NCBI RefSeq assembly: GCF_015832195.1
Contig: NC_052027.1
Coordinates: forward strand, 20,372,688-20,436,687
Direction of reading: 5' to 3'
Length of the DNA stretch: 64,000 nt
Origin: Motacilla alba alba
Taxonomy: Eukaryota; Chordata; Aves; Passeriformes; Motacillidae
Below the pieces are notes generated by a model that worked only from the letters and a program-made list of their open reading frames with translations, was not told the origin of the DNA and did no database searches. Position 1 is the stretch's first letter. The number at the start of each line of letters is the position of its first letter. Made by a program: the position numbers and the translations under genes. Shown here in pieces: positions 49,561 through 62,900 of this stretch.

Positions 49561-52530
49561 GGATCCACAAATTAATTTTATTCAGGCATATCTAGCAATC
49601 TCCATTTTCAATTAACTCTTTTTGGTGAATATAAGGTTGGATAGGAGAGACCTAATCAACAGTTCTAAAAGACCCTGTTGGCTGTCTCTGGACCTCTCTG
49701 ACTTCTCTGATTTTAACCCTTTCTGTCCTGTGTGATCTCCTTCAAGGATAGGGCTCCTTTAGAAAGGTGCATGTCCTGCAGGCCAAGCCAGGAGAAAGAG
49801 CAGAGGTGAGTAGCATTCTAAGGAAACACCTTGTCAGTGTATTTCCTAATTATACACAAAACTTCCTGATAAAGGTAGAGAAAGAGTCTCTGCCTTCAGC
49901 AGCCTGGATTTTTTTGGGTTGGTTTTCATGGTAGTACATTTTCACCCATTCTCTAGGCTGTCCTTCATCATACAGTGATTTTAGGGTAGGAATCACACTC
50001 TACCCCACTTCGGACGATATTTTAGAGTGTTTTAAAGGATCCTTGTGAGTTTTGTTGTATTTAGGGAGCACAGGCACTGCCTGGGGCAGGGGCCAGCAGC
50101 CCCTGCTCTGGGGCTATGGATCTCTCCACCAGCAGATGGACGTCCAGATGGTGAGACCCAGCCCTGCAGGGTCCTTGTGGCCATCACCTAATCCCTGGCT
50201 GCCACTGCACCCCAGTGACACTTCCATGTGCTGGACCTCGAGGTCTGGTTCCAAAGCAAGGACCTGGAAGCATCTAATCCTCTCCCAGATTTGGGCTGAG
50301 AACCCGGACCGCAGAAGCAAGGGTGAGATGGGTGGACACTGTTCGCTTCACAAAGGCCTTGTAGAGTTCCTGTCACAAAGGACTGTGGGACTCGTTTCCC
50401 TGCTGTAATAGTACTATAATCCCTGGAAATGGCCATTTATCAGAGGTGCGGTCTCTGACTACTTAAAGTCCACTTTTCCACTTACCGTCTTTACAAACCC
50501 TGAACATTCTCTGGACGTTCTTGCTTGGTTCAGATTCTTGGGTAGGGACAGAATATGTGTAGTCTGCATGTTTAAAAAGAAAAAAAAAAAAGAAAATAAA
50601 TTACTACTATTTTGTGTCCTAATTTTGCCTATTCTGAACACCCGACTTTTGGGAAAATCATCTATCTTTTGCAACAATTGGCTGAACCCCAAGCCATGTT
50701 CCACAGACCAGGCTGTTCCATGAAGCACGGCTCTTACTGATAGAAATCAGAGAAAATCCCCTAGCAGAGAGGTGTAAAAAAGGAACCTGAAAATACTCAA
50801 CACCCAGGGGACATCCTGCTGAGGGCCTGGGGAGTACAACCCATCTTCAGGGGCTGCCTTGTCTTTAGGAACATGGAACTGGTGTCAACCATGTCCAGGT
50901 CACACTAAAACGGTTTCTGAGAAGCTAATGCATTGTCAGCAGCAGTCAGCATGGAAAAATGGCTGGGAAAAAGGTGTGGCCACATGTGTTCACAATTCTC
51001 CAGTTTTTTTAAACAGTATTGAATTGTGATGCTTCCACCTACTTGAAAGAAAAGGCTCAAAGATGCTGCAAAGGGTTGAGCGAGTATCTGTCCCAAAAGG
51101 ATGATAGTGCTTCAAACCCAGCTTCAATTTAATTGCACCTTACCTTTCTGCAGACACCAGCTGTTTATAAACACAGCCTTTCCAGAAAATGCTCAAGTAC
51201 AATATTTTAAAAGATGTCCTAAAGCCCACCAAACATTAGGCCTTGTGTTTATAGAGGAGTGTGGAAAATGACAAGCAGAGGTGTTACAGGTGCAGTCCAG
51301 CCTGGTTTTTGAACTGCATTTTTAGTAACTGCATGCTAATGATCCAGAGCATGACATAAATAATGTGCCCAGGTGCAGGCTGGGAGGATTCCAGACCTAT
51401 TTTCAAACAACAGATATTGGAGAATTAAGATATTTTTAATGGCTACCTGTGGAAGCAGTGGGGAAAAGAATATAAGAAAAGACACCTGGAAATGATGGGA
51501 CATTTTTTCACATACAGAGGCTATAATTACAGGTTTTTAATGTTTTCCTTAAAATGTAAAATGCCAGTTTCTGTAAGAGTTGAATGACTAATATACAACA
51601 AGTGTGAATATACAATTACCTCCAGTTTTTAAGTCACAGCTTTAGCATTTGGAAACCTCAAGCTTCATGTACAATATCTGTGCTTTTCTGGCCTTAGACA
51701 CTGTAGACATCATCTGACTTTCTTGTAATTTCCCTTACAGTCACACGACATGAGAATCATGACCAAATTGCTGCATAGTGAAACTGAAGGTTTTGATACT
51801 TTTTTCTGAGCTTGAATGTTATGTCTAGTTTTTCTTTCATTTCCTTGGTAAATACAATTTCAGCTTTTAGGGTGGATTTTGTTTTGGTTTTGATTGACTG
51901 GTCTGGGAGGTAACTGCCATGGCACCTGTGTTTACACACTGTCCACACTCACATCTATGAGCTCCAGAGCTGACCCAGCCAGATTTATATGTCTGGACAA
52001 TTCTGAATTTCCTGGTTCTTGGGCTGTGAAAGGAAAGAGAGGGCAATGATGAATAAATGCAGGAACTGGAAAGTCAGTGTGCAGGGCACAGCAGCAGGCG
52101 GAGCTCTCCAGACAGAGGATCCATTTTCACACTTCTTGGGTTGTTGGGCTACCCTCACCTGCCACAGTTCATTGTGGTAAACCCTTAGTAAGCTGTGAGT
52201 AAGGAGCCCGACAGCAAAGATTGCAAATCTTAGTTGGATGCTCCTGGGATGGGACAGGGACCAGGATTATTCCATGGACACTGGATCCAGCAGGACTTCG
52301 GTGCTCAGTGTGGGGCCAGAACTCAACAGCTTCAGAGAAGTCGTCGGGCTGGTGGCTCATGCTGGGGCAAATTCCAGAACAGGTTTTCAGTTCAAATGCT
52401 GTCAGTTTTAACCCACCCCTCCCTCCCTGGACTCTGGGAGCTCTGTGATTGTATCCGAGGATGTCTCACAATTGTTTAGTCCTGGTGATTTCACCCAAAA
52501 AGCAGACCTTTTTTCCCAGATAAGAAAAAT

Positions 52531-52574
52531 ATTTACATTTACATTTACATTTACATTTACATTTACATTTACAG
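52531..52574 (+). repeat. (ATTTAC)n hexamer repeat, ~7 copies
   Basis: Seven perfect ATTTAC units in a row, then ACAG. Confidence 0.97.
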
Positions 52575-53059
52575 TATCCAAAGCACTGAATCCAAGACTA
52601 CGAATATTTTTTTCCTGTTACTTCAGGACTGTTAGCACCAACAGCTCTTCCCCTGTGTCCATGCCTGCAGACCTGCAGACCAGATCCAACTGTGGGTTCT
52701 GGCTGGGACCACAGTTAGCTCTGTATGGAAAGGAAATCAAAGAGGGAGTACCAGCGGTCAGTGCCTTCCAGGCAGCCTGGAACTTCATGCTTGTGCATAT
52801 ATATGAACTGACAAACCCCAAATCCTGTTTTGGTACGAGCAGAAAATATTCACCGTAAAGAGGAAATGAAAATTATTTAGATTAAAGTCAAAACAACAAT
52901 TTAACATCCCTTTGTGTACACAAACACTCTTCTGAAAGTCACAAATCATAGATGCTAGATGCCCAGAGTCATTTTAAATGCTACTTACCTAAAGCCAGGA
53001 GATGAGAAACATGTGGCAGACCTTTTTTTACGAAAGTTCAGGGCGGGAGGGGAGCAAGA

Positions 53060-53320
53060 GGATGTTTGCATCTGGAGGAGGAGCGCCTAAAAATACTCTG
53101 AAAGCCGACAGTTCATTTAAATCATTAATCCTACACTGAAGACATTTCCACATTTTAATGGACTGCAATTAAACCCAATATTTCTTAATACAAGTGTCAG
53201 GTGTTTTCAGCAGTGATGCAAATGACTTCTTAGTGCTATAATTCTGAGGGGGAAGGCATTTAGACCGGGCTCATTTGAACAGCCAACTATAAACAAGAGC
53301 ACATAATTCCATCTGCATTT
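53060..53320. promoter_or_regulatory. Enhancer-like unique segment
   Basis: Contains CTAAAAATAC (MEF2-like, about 53087), TTTAAATCATTAATCC, GCAATTAAACC and ATGCAAATGA (octamer-like). No repeats or ORFs. Confidence 0.3.
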
Positions 53321-53806
53321 TGGCAATTTGTTGTTCCTTTTAGGTTCTCTTTACCCGTTTGTCTTGTGGACACAGTTTGCAGGAAACGTCAGACAACATG
53401 ATTGATAGCATGAGATTGGATGTACTGACTTCATGCTTTCATAAAGCAGGACAGCTGTTGGGAGAAACTTTCCTTCAGGAGCTGGAAAGGTTTAAATTTT
53501 CCATCTCTTTGACTATTTGGCCTGATGAAGGATTGGGTTTTACCAGACAAGTAAATAAAAAGATGGCTAAGATGTACTAGAAGGTCATTCAAATGATCTT
53601 TAAATAGCAATTACTGGAGGAGGGTGGAGGGAAAGCCCTCAACGTTCTGAGTCCACTTCAGTGAGCCCTAAAAAATTATGCTGGTGTTCTCTTGAATTTT
53701 TTAACCACTTTGTAAATCAGACAATTTCTAGTAATGTGATTTTACACTGGGAGTTTGTTGCAGGCGATGGAAGGGATTCCATTGAACTCCCTGGTCATTA
53801 CCTGAC

Positions 53807-53878
53807 TTTCTGTGAAATGTTGATTCTCCTCCAGAGAATCTCCTCTCATTTCTGTGAAATGTTGATTCTCCTCCAGAG
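53807..53878 (+). repeat. Direct duplication of 30 bp at 42-bp offset
   Basis: Identical 30-bp copies beginning TTTCTGTGAAATG and ending CTCCAGAG at 53807-53836 and 53849-53878, separated by 12 bp. Confidence 0.97.
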
Positions 53879-55498
53879 TCATGATATACCAGTTTGCTGT
53901 TCAATTTCTTGCTCAAAGTAGATATGCTCATTAAATATTAATTAATCTGGGGTTTGGATAAATTACTTGTATCCATCAAGTACACTTTGCAAGGCAGAAA
54001 AGAGAAAGTAAGTGTGGTGTTCATTTTTATAGTTATATCTCCTTCTGAAGCATATTATTTTATTTAGAAGAATATGTTAGATGTTATGAGCAAAATTATG
54101 AAGAAGATCAGTATGGGATGTTCTTTTTTTTTCTTTCCCCATGCAGAATGTTTGTGGGGGTTGGGTGTTATTTGATCATTTGAAAGACTAAAAATGGGGT
54201 TCTTGGCTATGCTGATTTTGAAAATCGTTGCCAGATCTATGGTCTTGCTGGAAATGGGCCAGGACCTGAAAACACCTGGAAGTGAAATTTTGGTGGATGC
54301 TGCATTTCAATGGTGGTTTGAGTCAGACTCCAAATTCCTCCTCAGTCTCGTTTTTGTGTATTCAGTCACATCAATATAAAATGTGGTTGCTCAGGAGCTG
54401 TGAACAAGCTAGGCTGGGTGTCACACTGTTTCTTGACTGCTATGGAATTCTGCAAAATAAGTGTCATAAACCAGCAGGAATAGGAACAATCACATGGGGC
54501 TGTCTTTAAAACAGGAAACGGGGCAGGTGTGATTGTCAGGGAACCCTGAGCAGTAACAGCTTCCTGCCAAGGAGAGCATGGCCAAAACCCCCCCACTCTG
54601 TGGAGCTTTACCCTGGGCAGTTCAGAAGTGAGGCTTCTCCCATGGATTCCCCTCAATTTACACAAGAAATTAAGGAGAGTGTTGGATTAGCTGGGTTCTG
54701 TGTCCACAGCCCTGATTTAAGGGGGAGAGGTGGAACTGGAGAGCACAAAGCTCTTCTGTGCCCACCCACAGCTCTCAGTGCTGGTGTGGGCCCTCTGCCT
54801 CATTCATCTCTGAAGTCTAAATTCAAGACAAAATGCTCTGAGAATGGGAAAATGTTTTTGAGAAGTGGTCATGATTGTAAGAAAATTTGATACCACAAAA
54901 AAATCCTGAAAAAGACCTCAAAGAAACTTTAGAAATGCTTTAGAAGCAGATTGAAATAGCAGCAGTTTCCTTGGGCAGCCGAGGGGTGACGTTGGCTGCT
55001 GTGTGGGGATGTTTGACAGTGCTCTTGGGTAAGGGGATACCAGGGAACTCTGTGGGTCACTTCATTTAGATCCTGTAAACGTTTCCATAATCAGTAATCA
55101 TCTGTCCTGCTTCCTAACTCTATGTGGATCACTGTAACAGTCTAATCACTTACACAAATACACAGTTCCAACACTACTGATTAGGATTCTGCACAGCTGG
55201 AAAAAAGCCAGTCTATGTTCTACATGTACAATCAATTTATTGTGGAACATTTAAAGAGCCAACAATTTATTTAAACCTTAATGAGAATTTTTTTTCTCTA
55301 AACCATCTTTTAGTATTGTTGCCTTAAATGTTGGGATGTGATGCCCCTGGAGAACTTCCAGTCTCTTTGCTGCCTCAACAGATTTTATTTTTTTTTTAAA
55401 GTATAAACAGCTAAACAAACTTTACATTTGAAATGAAAGTCCTGATAACTTGCAAAGCATCCACAAAACAATTACACATGCTTAGAACTGCTGCCTAA

Positions 55499-55555
55499 TG
55501 ATCACTTGTGGTATTTCAAGTGACCATACGATATGTGATCACTTGTTGTATTTCA
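55499..55555 (+). repeat. 20-bp direct repeat at 37-bp offset
   Basis: TGATCACTTGNTGTATTTCA-type copies (one G/T difference) at 55499-55518 and 55536-55555. Confidence 0.9.
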
Positions 55556-57689
55556 TACACTTCATCTGAGAAATCTGGGAAACTTCAGATTATCAAAAAC
55601 AATTAGGGAAATTCTACTCACAAAGGCAGATTCTACAAATCCCATATTCCTACAGGTTTTGTGCTAGAGAGCCATTGGACAGTAGTGATATATTCTATCT
55701 TGTGTGAGAAAGAATAGCCTGGGTAGGGACTTACCCAGGATCATGTATTTTTTTATAAACTCCTCCCTTTTCATTGGAGGGCTAAGTAATATCTTCCATT
55801 CTTTTCCCTCCGAGCATCCATTATTTTTCATCTGTGGCTTGACGTGGTCCTTGAGCAAAAATGAACTGCAAGAAAATCAGTGAATTGAAATATCTTATAC
55901 CTTTGTTGTGTGATTAAAGAAGAAATTGAAAGCTCAAAACTGTACAAACAATTTCCCCCCCTTTCCTTTTCCAAGTGAGTCAATACCACAGAAATAATCT
56001 TAGTCATTTTTAGTCCTACTTCCTTCTCTGAAGAGTTGTCCATGTCATTTTTAGCTGTAAAATTATTTCTTGCAAGAATAGAGAAGATAGCAAGAATATA
56101 GTTTAGAATTTTAAGATGGGCAAGAGATACTTTAAGCAGAACTTTTCCTACAACTCTGTAGCTCTTGGATCTCAGGTTTGGTCCCAGAAACATGTGGGGA
56201 TTGGATTCTGCAGCTCTTCTCAGGCCCATGCAGAGATGTAAGGGAGCACAGCTACATCACTGCCATTTTAAATCTTTTCACACTGTTGTACAGTTTTTAT
56301 TACAGCTTTAAATCAGTATAAACTGATCGCTGCCCCCATAAGTAGTTCTGACATATAATTTAATGTATGAATTGAGACAGAACATAAAAAACAGGTGATA
56401 AAATGTTACACCCACACTGAGAACATTAAAATGCTGATGTTTGGAACAGCTGTTTGGAACTAGCCCTTTTTTCTCAGCAGGAATAAATAGTAATATTAAA
56501 GGATTAGCATAACCAACAACAAGTGTTGAAGGAATTGATTTCATTCCAGGCAATAAGAATATTAAGGAACCAGTATTTTGAGCCTTGATCAACAGAAGAA
56601 TTTATTTCATCCAAATACACTTTTAATAATGTTGTCTAGATATGTTTATTATTATGCTTATATAAGTTTGATTTTTAATTTGGAAACCTTTGGAGTATGA
56701 GTTCTTGAGGAACAGTTTTGGTTTTGGTTTTTATTAAACATTTTTGTGTGCTGTTATTTAAAGGGTATATCCTGGTGTTTTTAAGAAGAACCTTTCATTG
56801 GTTTACCATTACTAAATTAGAATAGAAGTGGAGGATAAGTACTTAACCATTAGAAAACATCAAGATCAGTCAAGGAGTAAAGGTGGATTCAATCTTTTGT
56901 ATATACATTTGAGATCTCAAACCAGATTTCAAAACAGTAAGACTTAAAAGAACAAATGAAGAAAATGAGAAAGGTTTGTGGTGGTGTCATCCCTGCAATT
57001 AGAGAGGGGGACCATGGGGCAGCTGAGAGGTCAGAAAATTTAAGCCTGAATATCAATAGATATATTTGATGTCATCCCCACAAGACATCAGTGCAGGTTC
57101 TCAGATGAGGATTCTCCTCCCTGTTCCTCGGCAGAGTGCAGCTGCAGCAGGGATCAGCCCTTCCTCTGGCCTTGTCCATGGCTGTCCTGAAGCTGAGGGA
57201 GAAGAATGGTAAAGTGGGGCTCTGGGGGATCATCTGAAAGAAGATGCACACAGATGGCTGGAAGGAGCAGTGGGGCAGCGTTCAGCTTTGTCTTGCAGTT
57301 TGCGGGGACAGTTCGGGAAGTGAAAATGGATTCTTAGGGCCTTTCATCAGTAAATCCTTGGAATTAAAATAAGAGAATGAGGAGTACTGTTTGGGTCTCT
57401 GGCAAATCCCACCAGTTTTGTGATTTGATTTTCTTTCTTGAATGTCTCGGGAGTTGAATTTTGATTCCAGCTTAATTGTTAGGGTCTTTGGGTAGATCAA
57501 CCGGCTCTTCATTCATTTCTTAATGAATTACTTTCTGAAGTGAAACGAATACATTTTACTCATCAAAACACCCTTCTGCTTTTCTTTCTTTGAAGGTTTC
57601 CATGGGGAGACCAGAGCTGGGCTCTAGACTGTGTCCCTTCCATGCCATCAGTGCAGAGTTAGGTGGCTGTGACAGCTTCATTTTGCAAA

Positions 57690-57808
57690 AGGACAGAGGC
57701 TCCTGCAGGGGTTTGGTGCCCAAGCTGGAGATATCTGTGCATGGCCAGGAGCTGGACTTGAGGGTCTTTGTGGGTCCCTTGATCACAGACTATTTTGTGG
57801 TTCTGTAA
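57690..57808 (+). mobile_element. Diverged CR1 3' fragment
   Basis: CTGGACTTGAGGGTCTTTGTGGGTCCCTT and a terminal TTTTGTGGTTCTGTAATT at 57755-57808 resemble the CR1 end; the leftward part is weak. Confidence 0.6.
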
Positions 57809-59039
57809 TTAAGTTTAAATCCCATCTGTGTTTTCCTTCACCCCACAGGTACAGCGAGGCTGATGGACTGTGGTGTACCCGTTGTGCACAGACCACGGGT
57901 TTTGAACCTGCTGCAAGCAGAAAGGGCTTCTCACCCTCCCCTTTTGTCACTGGGGACAGGAACTCCGTCCAGCTCAGCTACCCAGGAGTGTGGTCTCTCC
58001 CTCAGCTTGAGCTGCTTAACAGAACTTGCTCGTCCCCCTGCAGGTTTGTTTGAAGTTAAGGCATTGAAAAGAGCTGTGAAATTCAGAAAAGGAAGGAATT
58101 GTTAAAAAACTTAACCCAATGCCTTGGTAGCGATAACAATAGAAGCTCTGGAAATGTAAGATGAGCTTCCAGACAGTCCCATGGTGTCAGGGGAGGTTGA
58201 TGGGAGAATGTGCACTTACAAACTGCAGTCAGAAAACCACAGTGAATAGTAACAATTCACTGACATTTTAGAACTCCACGATCATCAGAGGCATGCAAAG
58301 TGGATTTTATGAAATGTGAATCCTCCAGAATGCAAATATTTCTCATTTTTATGATTTTATTCAGGATTTCTGAAAAAAATCTGAATCTGTGGGACATCCC
58401 TTTGCTACACAAAGCAAAAATTAATTAATTTTCCTTTCAAATAACGACTGATTTAAGACTAAATTATCATTTTGTTTTCAACATTTGAAAGTTCCTAAGG
58501 GAGAAAAAAAAAAGACATTTGGGAGAATGTAAAATCACTAATTAAAAAGGGGTAATGTTCATCTCATGAAAAGTGACCCTGTGAAGTTTACAGGGTGACA
58601 CCATCACCACACTCATAATGACCTGAGAGAGAATTTGCAGTTTCATGTAGGGGCTGTTTTACCACAGGTGTCATGTCCCACATGTCTCACCAACCTCCCA
58701 TGAGAAGGACACAGATGTTAAAATAACTTGGAGAGGTTAAAAGATCCTCCTTGTTCAAAAATGAAAACACTGACTGTCCGTTAATTTTGTGTTGGAATTT
58801 CACCCTATCCCATTTTGTGAGCAGTTAGTGAGCATTTACCTTTCCAACAAGCTGTGCAGGAGGGCACAGGCAGTGGAGCTGTTGGGACACATGTCCTGTT
58901 TCCACCAAGTGTAATGCTTTTGTTGTTTGTGCATCAAGATATAAAGACTTCTTGTTCCCATAATGGATACAGCTGGTTGGATGGGGGGCAGGGAGGTCCT
59001 TACAATAAAAAGGCATTTGATTGCTGCTGGGATCCTTGT
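57809..59039. other. No gene recognised
   Basis: Unique AT-rich intergenic sequence. Confidence 0.55.
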
Positions 59040-59930
59040 CAGTAAAACACTCAGAGATGGTTAATTGGACATTAATGTGTCAGATTTTCAACAAAATAAC
59101 AAGAAATTTGCCAAAAATAAAGCCCGAAGGAAACACGCCTCCAAATTTAACAGCAAAGCTTTGTTTAAAATAGAAGTTAAAGCAGCGAAGATTTATGACA
59201 TGTTGACATAACTGATGGTAAAGGAGTTGGCTGAAGCTAAGGGTGTGAGGGTCCAAATGAGAACATCTGCATTAAGAAGCTAATTCTCTTAAACATACTG
59301 ATCAAAATATTAATGCTACGAGTAAACACAAGTGCTTTATCTGACAGTGATTTACATTTGGAACGACCTAATCCAACTATGCACTGCATCTTTATTCATT
59401 ACCAGCAGCCTTTACTTAACACTTCATGCCCGCTTGCACAGGTGGACAATCTACTCAGAGTGACTATTGTGTTTATGTTATTTTTTCATAAGCAGGGTTT
59501 AAAATTTGTCAAACTGCATCATTGTTTAACTATGTGCCAGTCAAAGGGAAATTGCCAGATGGAGCGGCTTTCCCCTAACCTTGCTCCAGGCAATGAAATT
59601 ACACATAGGCCACAGTCTTATGTCAAGTCTTTAAAAAAAAAAAAAAGAAAAAAGAAAAAAAGAAAAAAAAGAAAAAGAAAAAAAAAGAGCCTGGCCATGA
59701 ATAGGCATGACTATGTGCATTCACAAAACCTGGCTTTCTTATGCCACTAATTTTATATGAAGGCTCATGCCAATAGTAAATAAAACTTCATGTCCGTCAT
59801 GTCACTCATTAACTGGGTGCTCATAATTTATGTATTTAAGGCTTGCTTGTCCGCCAAGCAATCAAATAGTAAACCATGTTTTATAGGTGTTAGTGTTTAT
59901 AGAAACTGTAAATAAATGTCAAACAAAAAA
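59040..59930. promoter_or_regulatory. Enhancer-like segment split by an A-rich tract
   Basis: Long unique stretch with TTTATGACA, CATAATTTATG (CDX/HOX13-like), TTTGTTTAAA and CACAGGTG (E-box, near 59440), interrupted by low-complexity A-rich DNA at 59630-59688. Candidate conserved non-coding element. Confidence 0.35.
59630..59688 (+). repeat. A-rich (AAAAAG)n tract
   Basis: Poly(A) broken by G every 4-8 bases. It interrupts an otherwise unique, enhancer-like stretch. Confidence 0.9.
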
Positions 59931-62900
59931 AATCAGGTTTCAGAAAAATTATCAGAGTAAAGTAATTTATCATTGTTCCAACTGGAAAAATCTGAGGACC
60001 TGTCAGTGCCAAAGCAAATGTTTCTCTGGCTTTTTCTAACATGCAGCTTAAACTACCAGATTGTAGAATTCTTTAGCAGGACTTGATTAAATGGAAAATT
60101 TGCAGATGATGTGTTTTAGCTGAACCTCCTGCTCAAAGAATGGACAAGTTGGCTCTTCTTTGCTACGGTGGCCATGCGTTGTTAGCCTTGATTGCCTTTT
60201 CCTCATTTATTCCTCACCCCAACGCTTGGTTGAGATGGTTTGGGCAGAAGCCAGGCTGCTCTGAAGCAGTTCTTTGGGAGTGAAGGCAGAGCAGTGTGAC
60301 CCCTCTCCAAGGTAGGCACTGGCAGGGCTGCAGTGCCTGCTGTGGGACTCTTCCCCCTCAAACAGGGTACAGGAAGGACCAACATGCACCTACTCCTTGC
60401 TGTTGTCAGTTTGGTGATCTCCATCACTCAGAACTAACCTCGTGGGCCCCAGTTAAGTGGATAATAGCCGGTTGTAGCTGTACCTCCCAAGCTGCGTGTT
60501 TTACATGCTGCTCACCTATATTGTAGCTCAGAGATTTGAAAACAAGGAGATTTGGAAATGAGGAGGTTTGGAAATTAGGAGATTTGGATACTGAGAGGCT
60601 CCTGCTGGTGTGCACTGATGCTGCAGAGCACAGATGCTGCTGGTGCTACCTACCAAGTCCAGAGCTGAGCACAGGATCTACTCTGAGATGTGTGTGCACA
60701 CCAGTGCTAAATACAAACACCTTTGGTGGTTCTGGTGGCTCTAAAAAATGGTGTGTAATCCTAATGCCTTCTCAATTGGTTTGTCCCTAAAATTTGCATT
60801 TAGATGGAGCTCCTTAATGGGTTAGAAATCCATGGACAACCACTTTATGGCATAGAGAATTTAGTAAGGTGGTGTAGACTACAGGGGAAAAAAGTGAACA
60901 AAGTGTAGGTGAAGATAGTGGCATACCTGTTACTGTTTCAAAAATACGATTAAAACGTTAGTACAGGCATTCTTGTGACTATGAACATGAGAGAGGTGAC
61001 TTGTGCTTTGAGAGGGACAGTCAAACTCCCTGCATGTGGGAGTGCCTTGAGCATTCCCAAAAGCTCCTGCTGGTACAGTCCAATTTGCCTGTACTGAGAT
61101 GTTCACAGTGAAAATAAATTAAAATCATCCAGAGGATCCAGTGCCTCTAGAGCCTTGCTGAAGAGCTTCTGCTGTCTGCGAAGCATCGGTGCTCTGGTGG
61201 TTTCTGGAGATGTCAGAGGGAGGTGACCCTGATCTGCTCTGGCCAGAGCAGCAGCTGACTCCAGGGCTGCCATGCCTGGGTGTTCCTGTTCCCCCATCCC
61301 GTGTTCCCACAGGCTTCCTTCTACTGACTGACACTTGGGAGCAACTCAAGCTGTGGTGGACAGCTTGTATACTCTCAATAGCCAGAGAAAGATCATTCAG
61401 CTCTGCCTTCATCTTGATCCAGATCCTCACAGGATGTAAATTGTCTTGGCTCCACTGATGCTGGTGGGGCAGATGAAACCTGAAGGTTGCTGAGGAGCTC
61501 TATTTTATAGTAAGGGCTAAGAATTGTGCTACAAAGTGATGGCTGTGAAAAGTATAAATAATCTGTGATTGCTGACTTGAAGTCAGTACTCTGGTTATGC
61601 TTCTGTAATCACTCTGTCTTATACTTGAGCTCAAATTTGTCTGTAGTTGTATACTATTAATAAATAATGGTTGTACTTCATTATACTCTTTATATTTTTC
61701 CTTGTTTTCTCCCCTCATACTAAAATTAGTTCATTTTGAGTCTAAATTATTACATTTTCTTTTTTAAAGTGTCAGTTCCATTTTTATTGGTTTTCCACAA
61801 ACTTTGAGTAACATTTGCTAAGAAAACTTGCCTTGGCAGGTCTGGCACAGGCTCCTGGGATGCATCTACAAGTCCTGTTTCAACAGCTGTGGTGAAGGGT
61901 GCATGACAGAACAGCTTCAGTATTTCCTCCACACTTTTGTGCCCACCATAGATAACTTTAGTTCTGAGTTATTTCAAAGCTCATCCAAGTTAAACAAATA
62001 GGCTCTCAAAGTTTTGAGTAGGGTAATGTGTGGTATCCAATTTCATGGTATTTTTAGGGAATTTTAGGTGACATTATTTCCGTCTGTTTGACCAAATTCT
62101 GAGGCCTGCTTTGAGGGCTCCAGTGCAAACCGTGCTGTGCACCTGTATCAGGGACAAGCCCTCAGATTTCCACTGAATCCTTACTCAGCAAAACTCCCAT
62201 CCAGCTCTGCCGGATTTGTGGCTCACGGAAGTCCATGGAAAAGTTTTCCTGCTTGCTAAAGCTGTTCATGCTCATCAATGATCTTTCACTTGTATATGAA
62301 GGACATTTGGAATGCTCTTCTGTGGTTTAATTTGACTTGCTGGTTTATAAACGGCATTTTAAAATACATAAAGTATATCTATTGAATGTTTTCTTGCTTT
62401 CTAAGGATAGCCTCTGGTTCTACGGGCTTAAAAAAATACAGGCAATAAATACCTTCAAATAGTTATAGACATAATTCATGCCTTGTAATGCATGTTTTAA
62501 AAATCAGGCCTTTTTCTGGCTCATTACCCAGCCTGTAGACTTGATTTTTTTTAATTGATGTGAGAACACCTTCTTTATGGCATGTTCATGTTTACCCAAA
62601 AGTCACATCATTTTTCAAATTATACAAGGTGTCAGTGCTGAGGGTAACGATCATTATTGCTCACATTCCAAAGTATTTTTAATTTTTTTCCTAAATCTGT
62701 CAAGAAAAGGAGAATCAAAAATGTTTTTCCCAAGTAGGATTTGTGTGCTAGACACAAAAGCCATGAAGAAGTCATCAGGTCTGCTTTTACAGGAGGTGCT
62801 GGTGAGGGCTCAGCTCCACCAGGCAGCAGTAGCAGCACCAATGCTAATGGACACATCTGGGCTTCTGTGTGTGTGAGTTACTTGATCTAAAACTGGGGTT

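Larger units (their letters stand above)
47931..53059. other. No gene recognised
   Basis: Gene-desert sequence apart from the hairpin pair at 49.5 kb and the ATTTAC array at 52.5 kb. An ATGCTAAT octamer-like word lies near 51334. Confidence 0.55.
53321..57689. other. No gene recognised
   Basis: AT-rich gene-desert sequence with two short direct duplications (53.8 and 55.5 kb). Confidence 0.55.
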
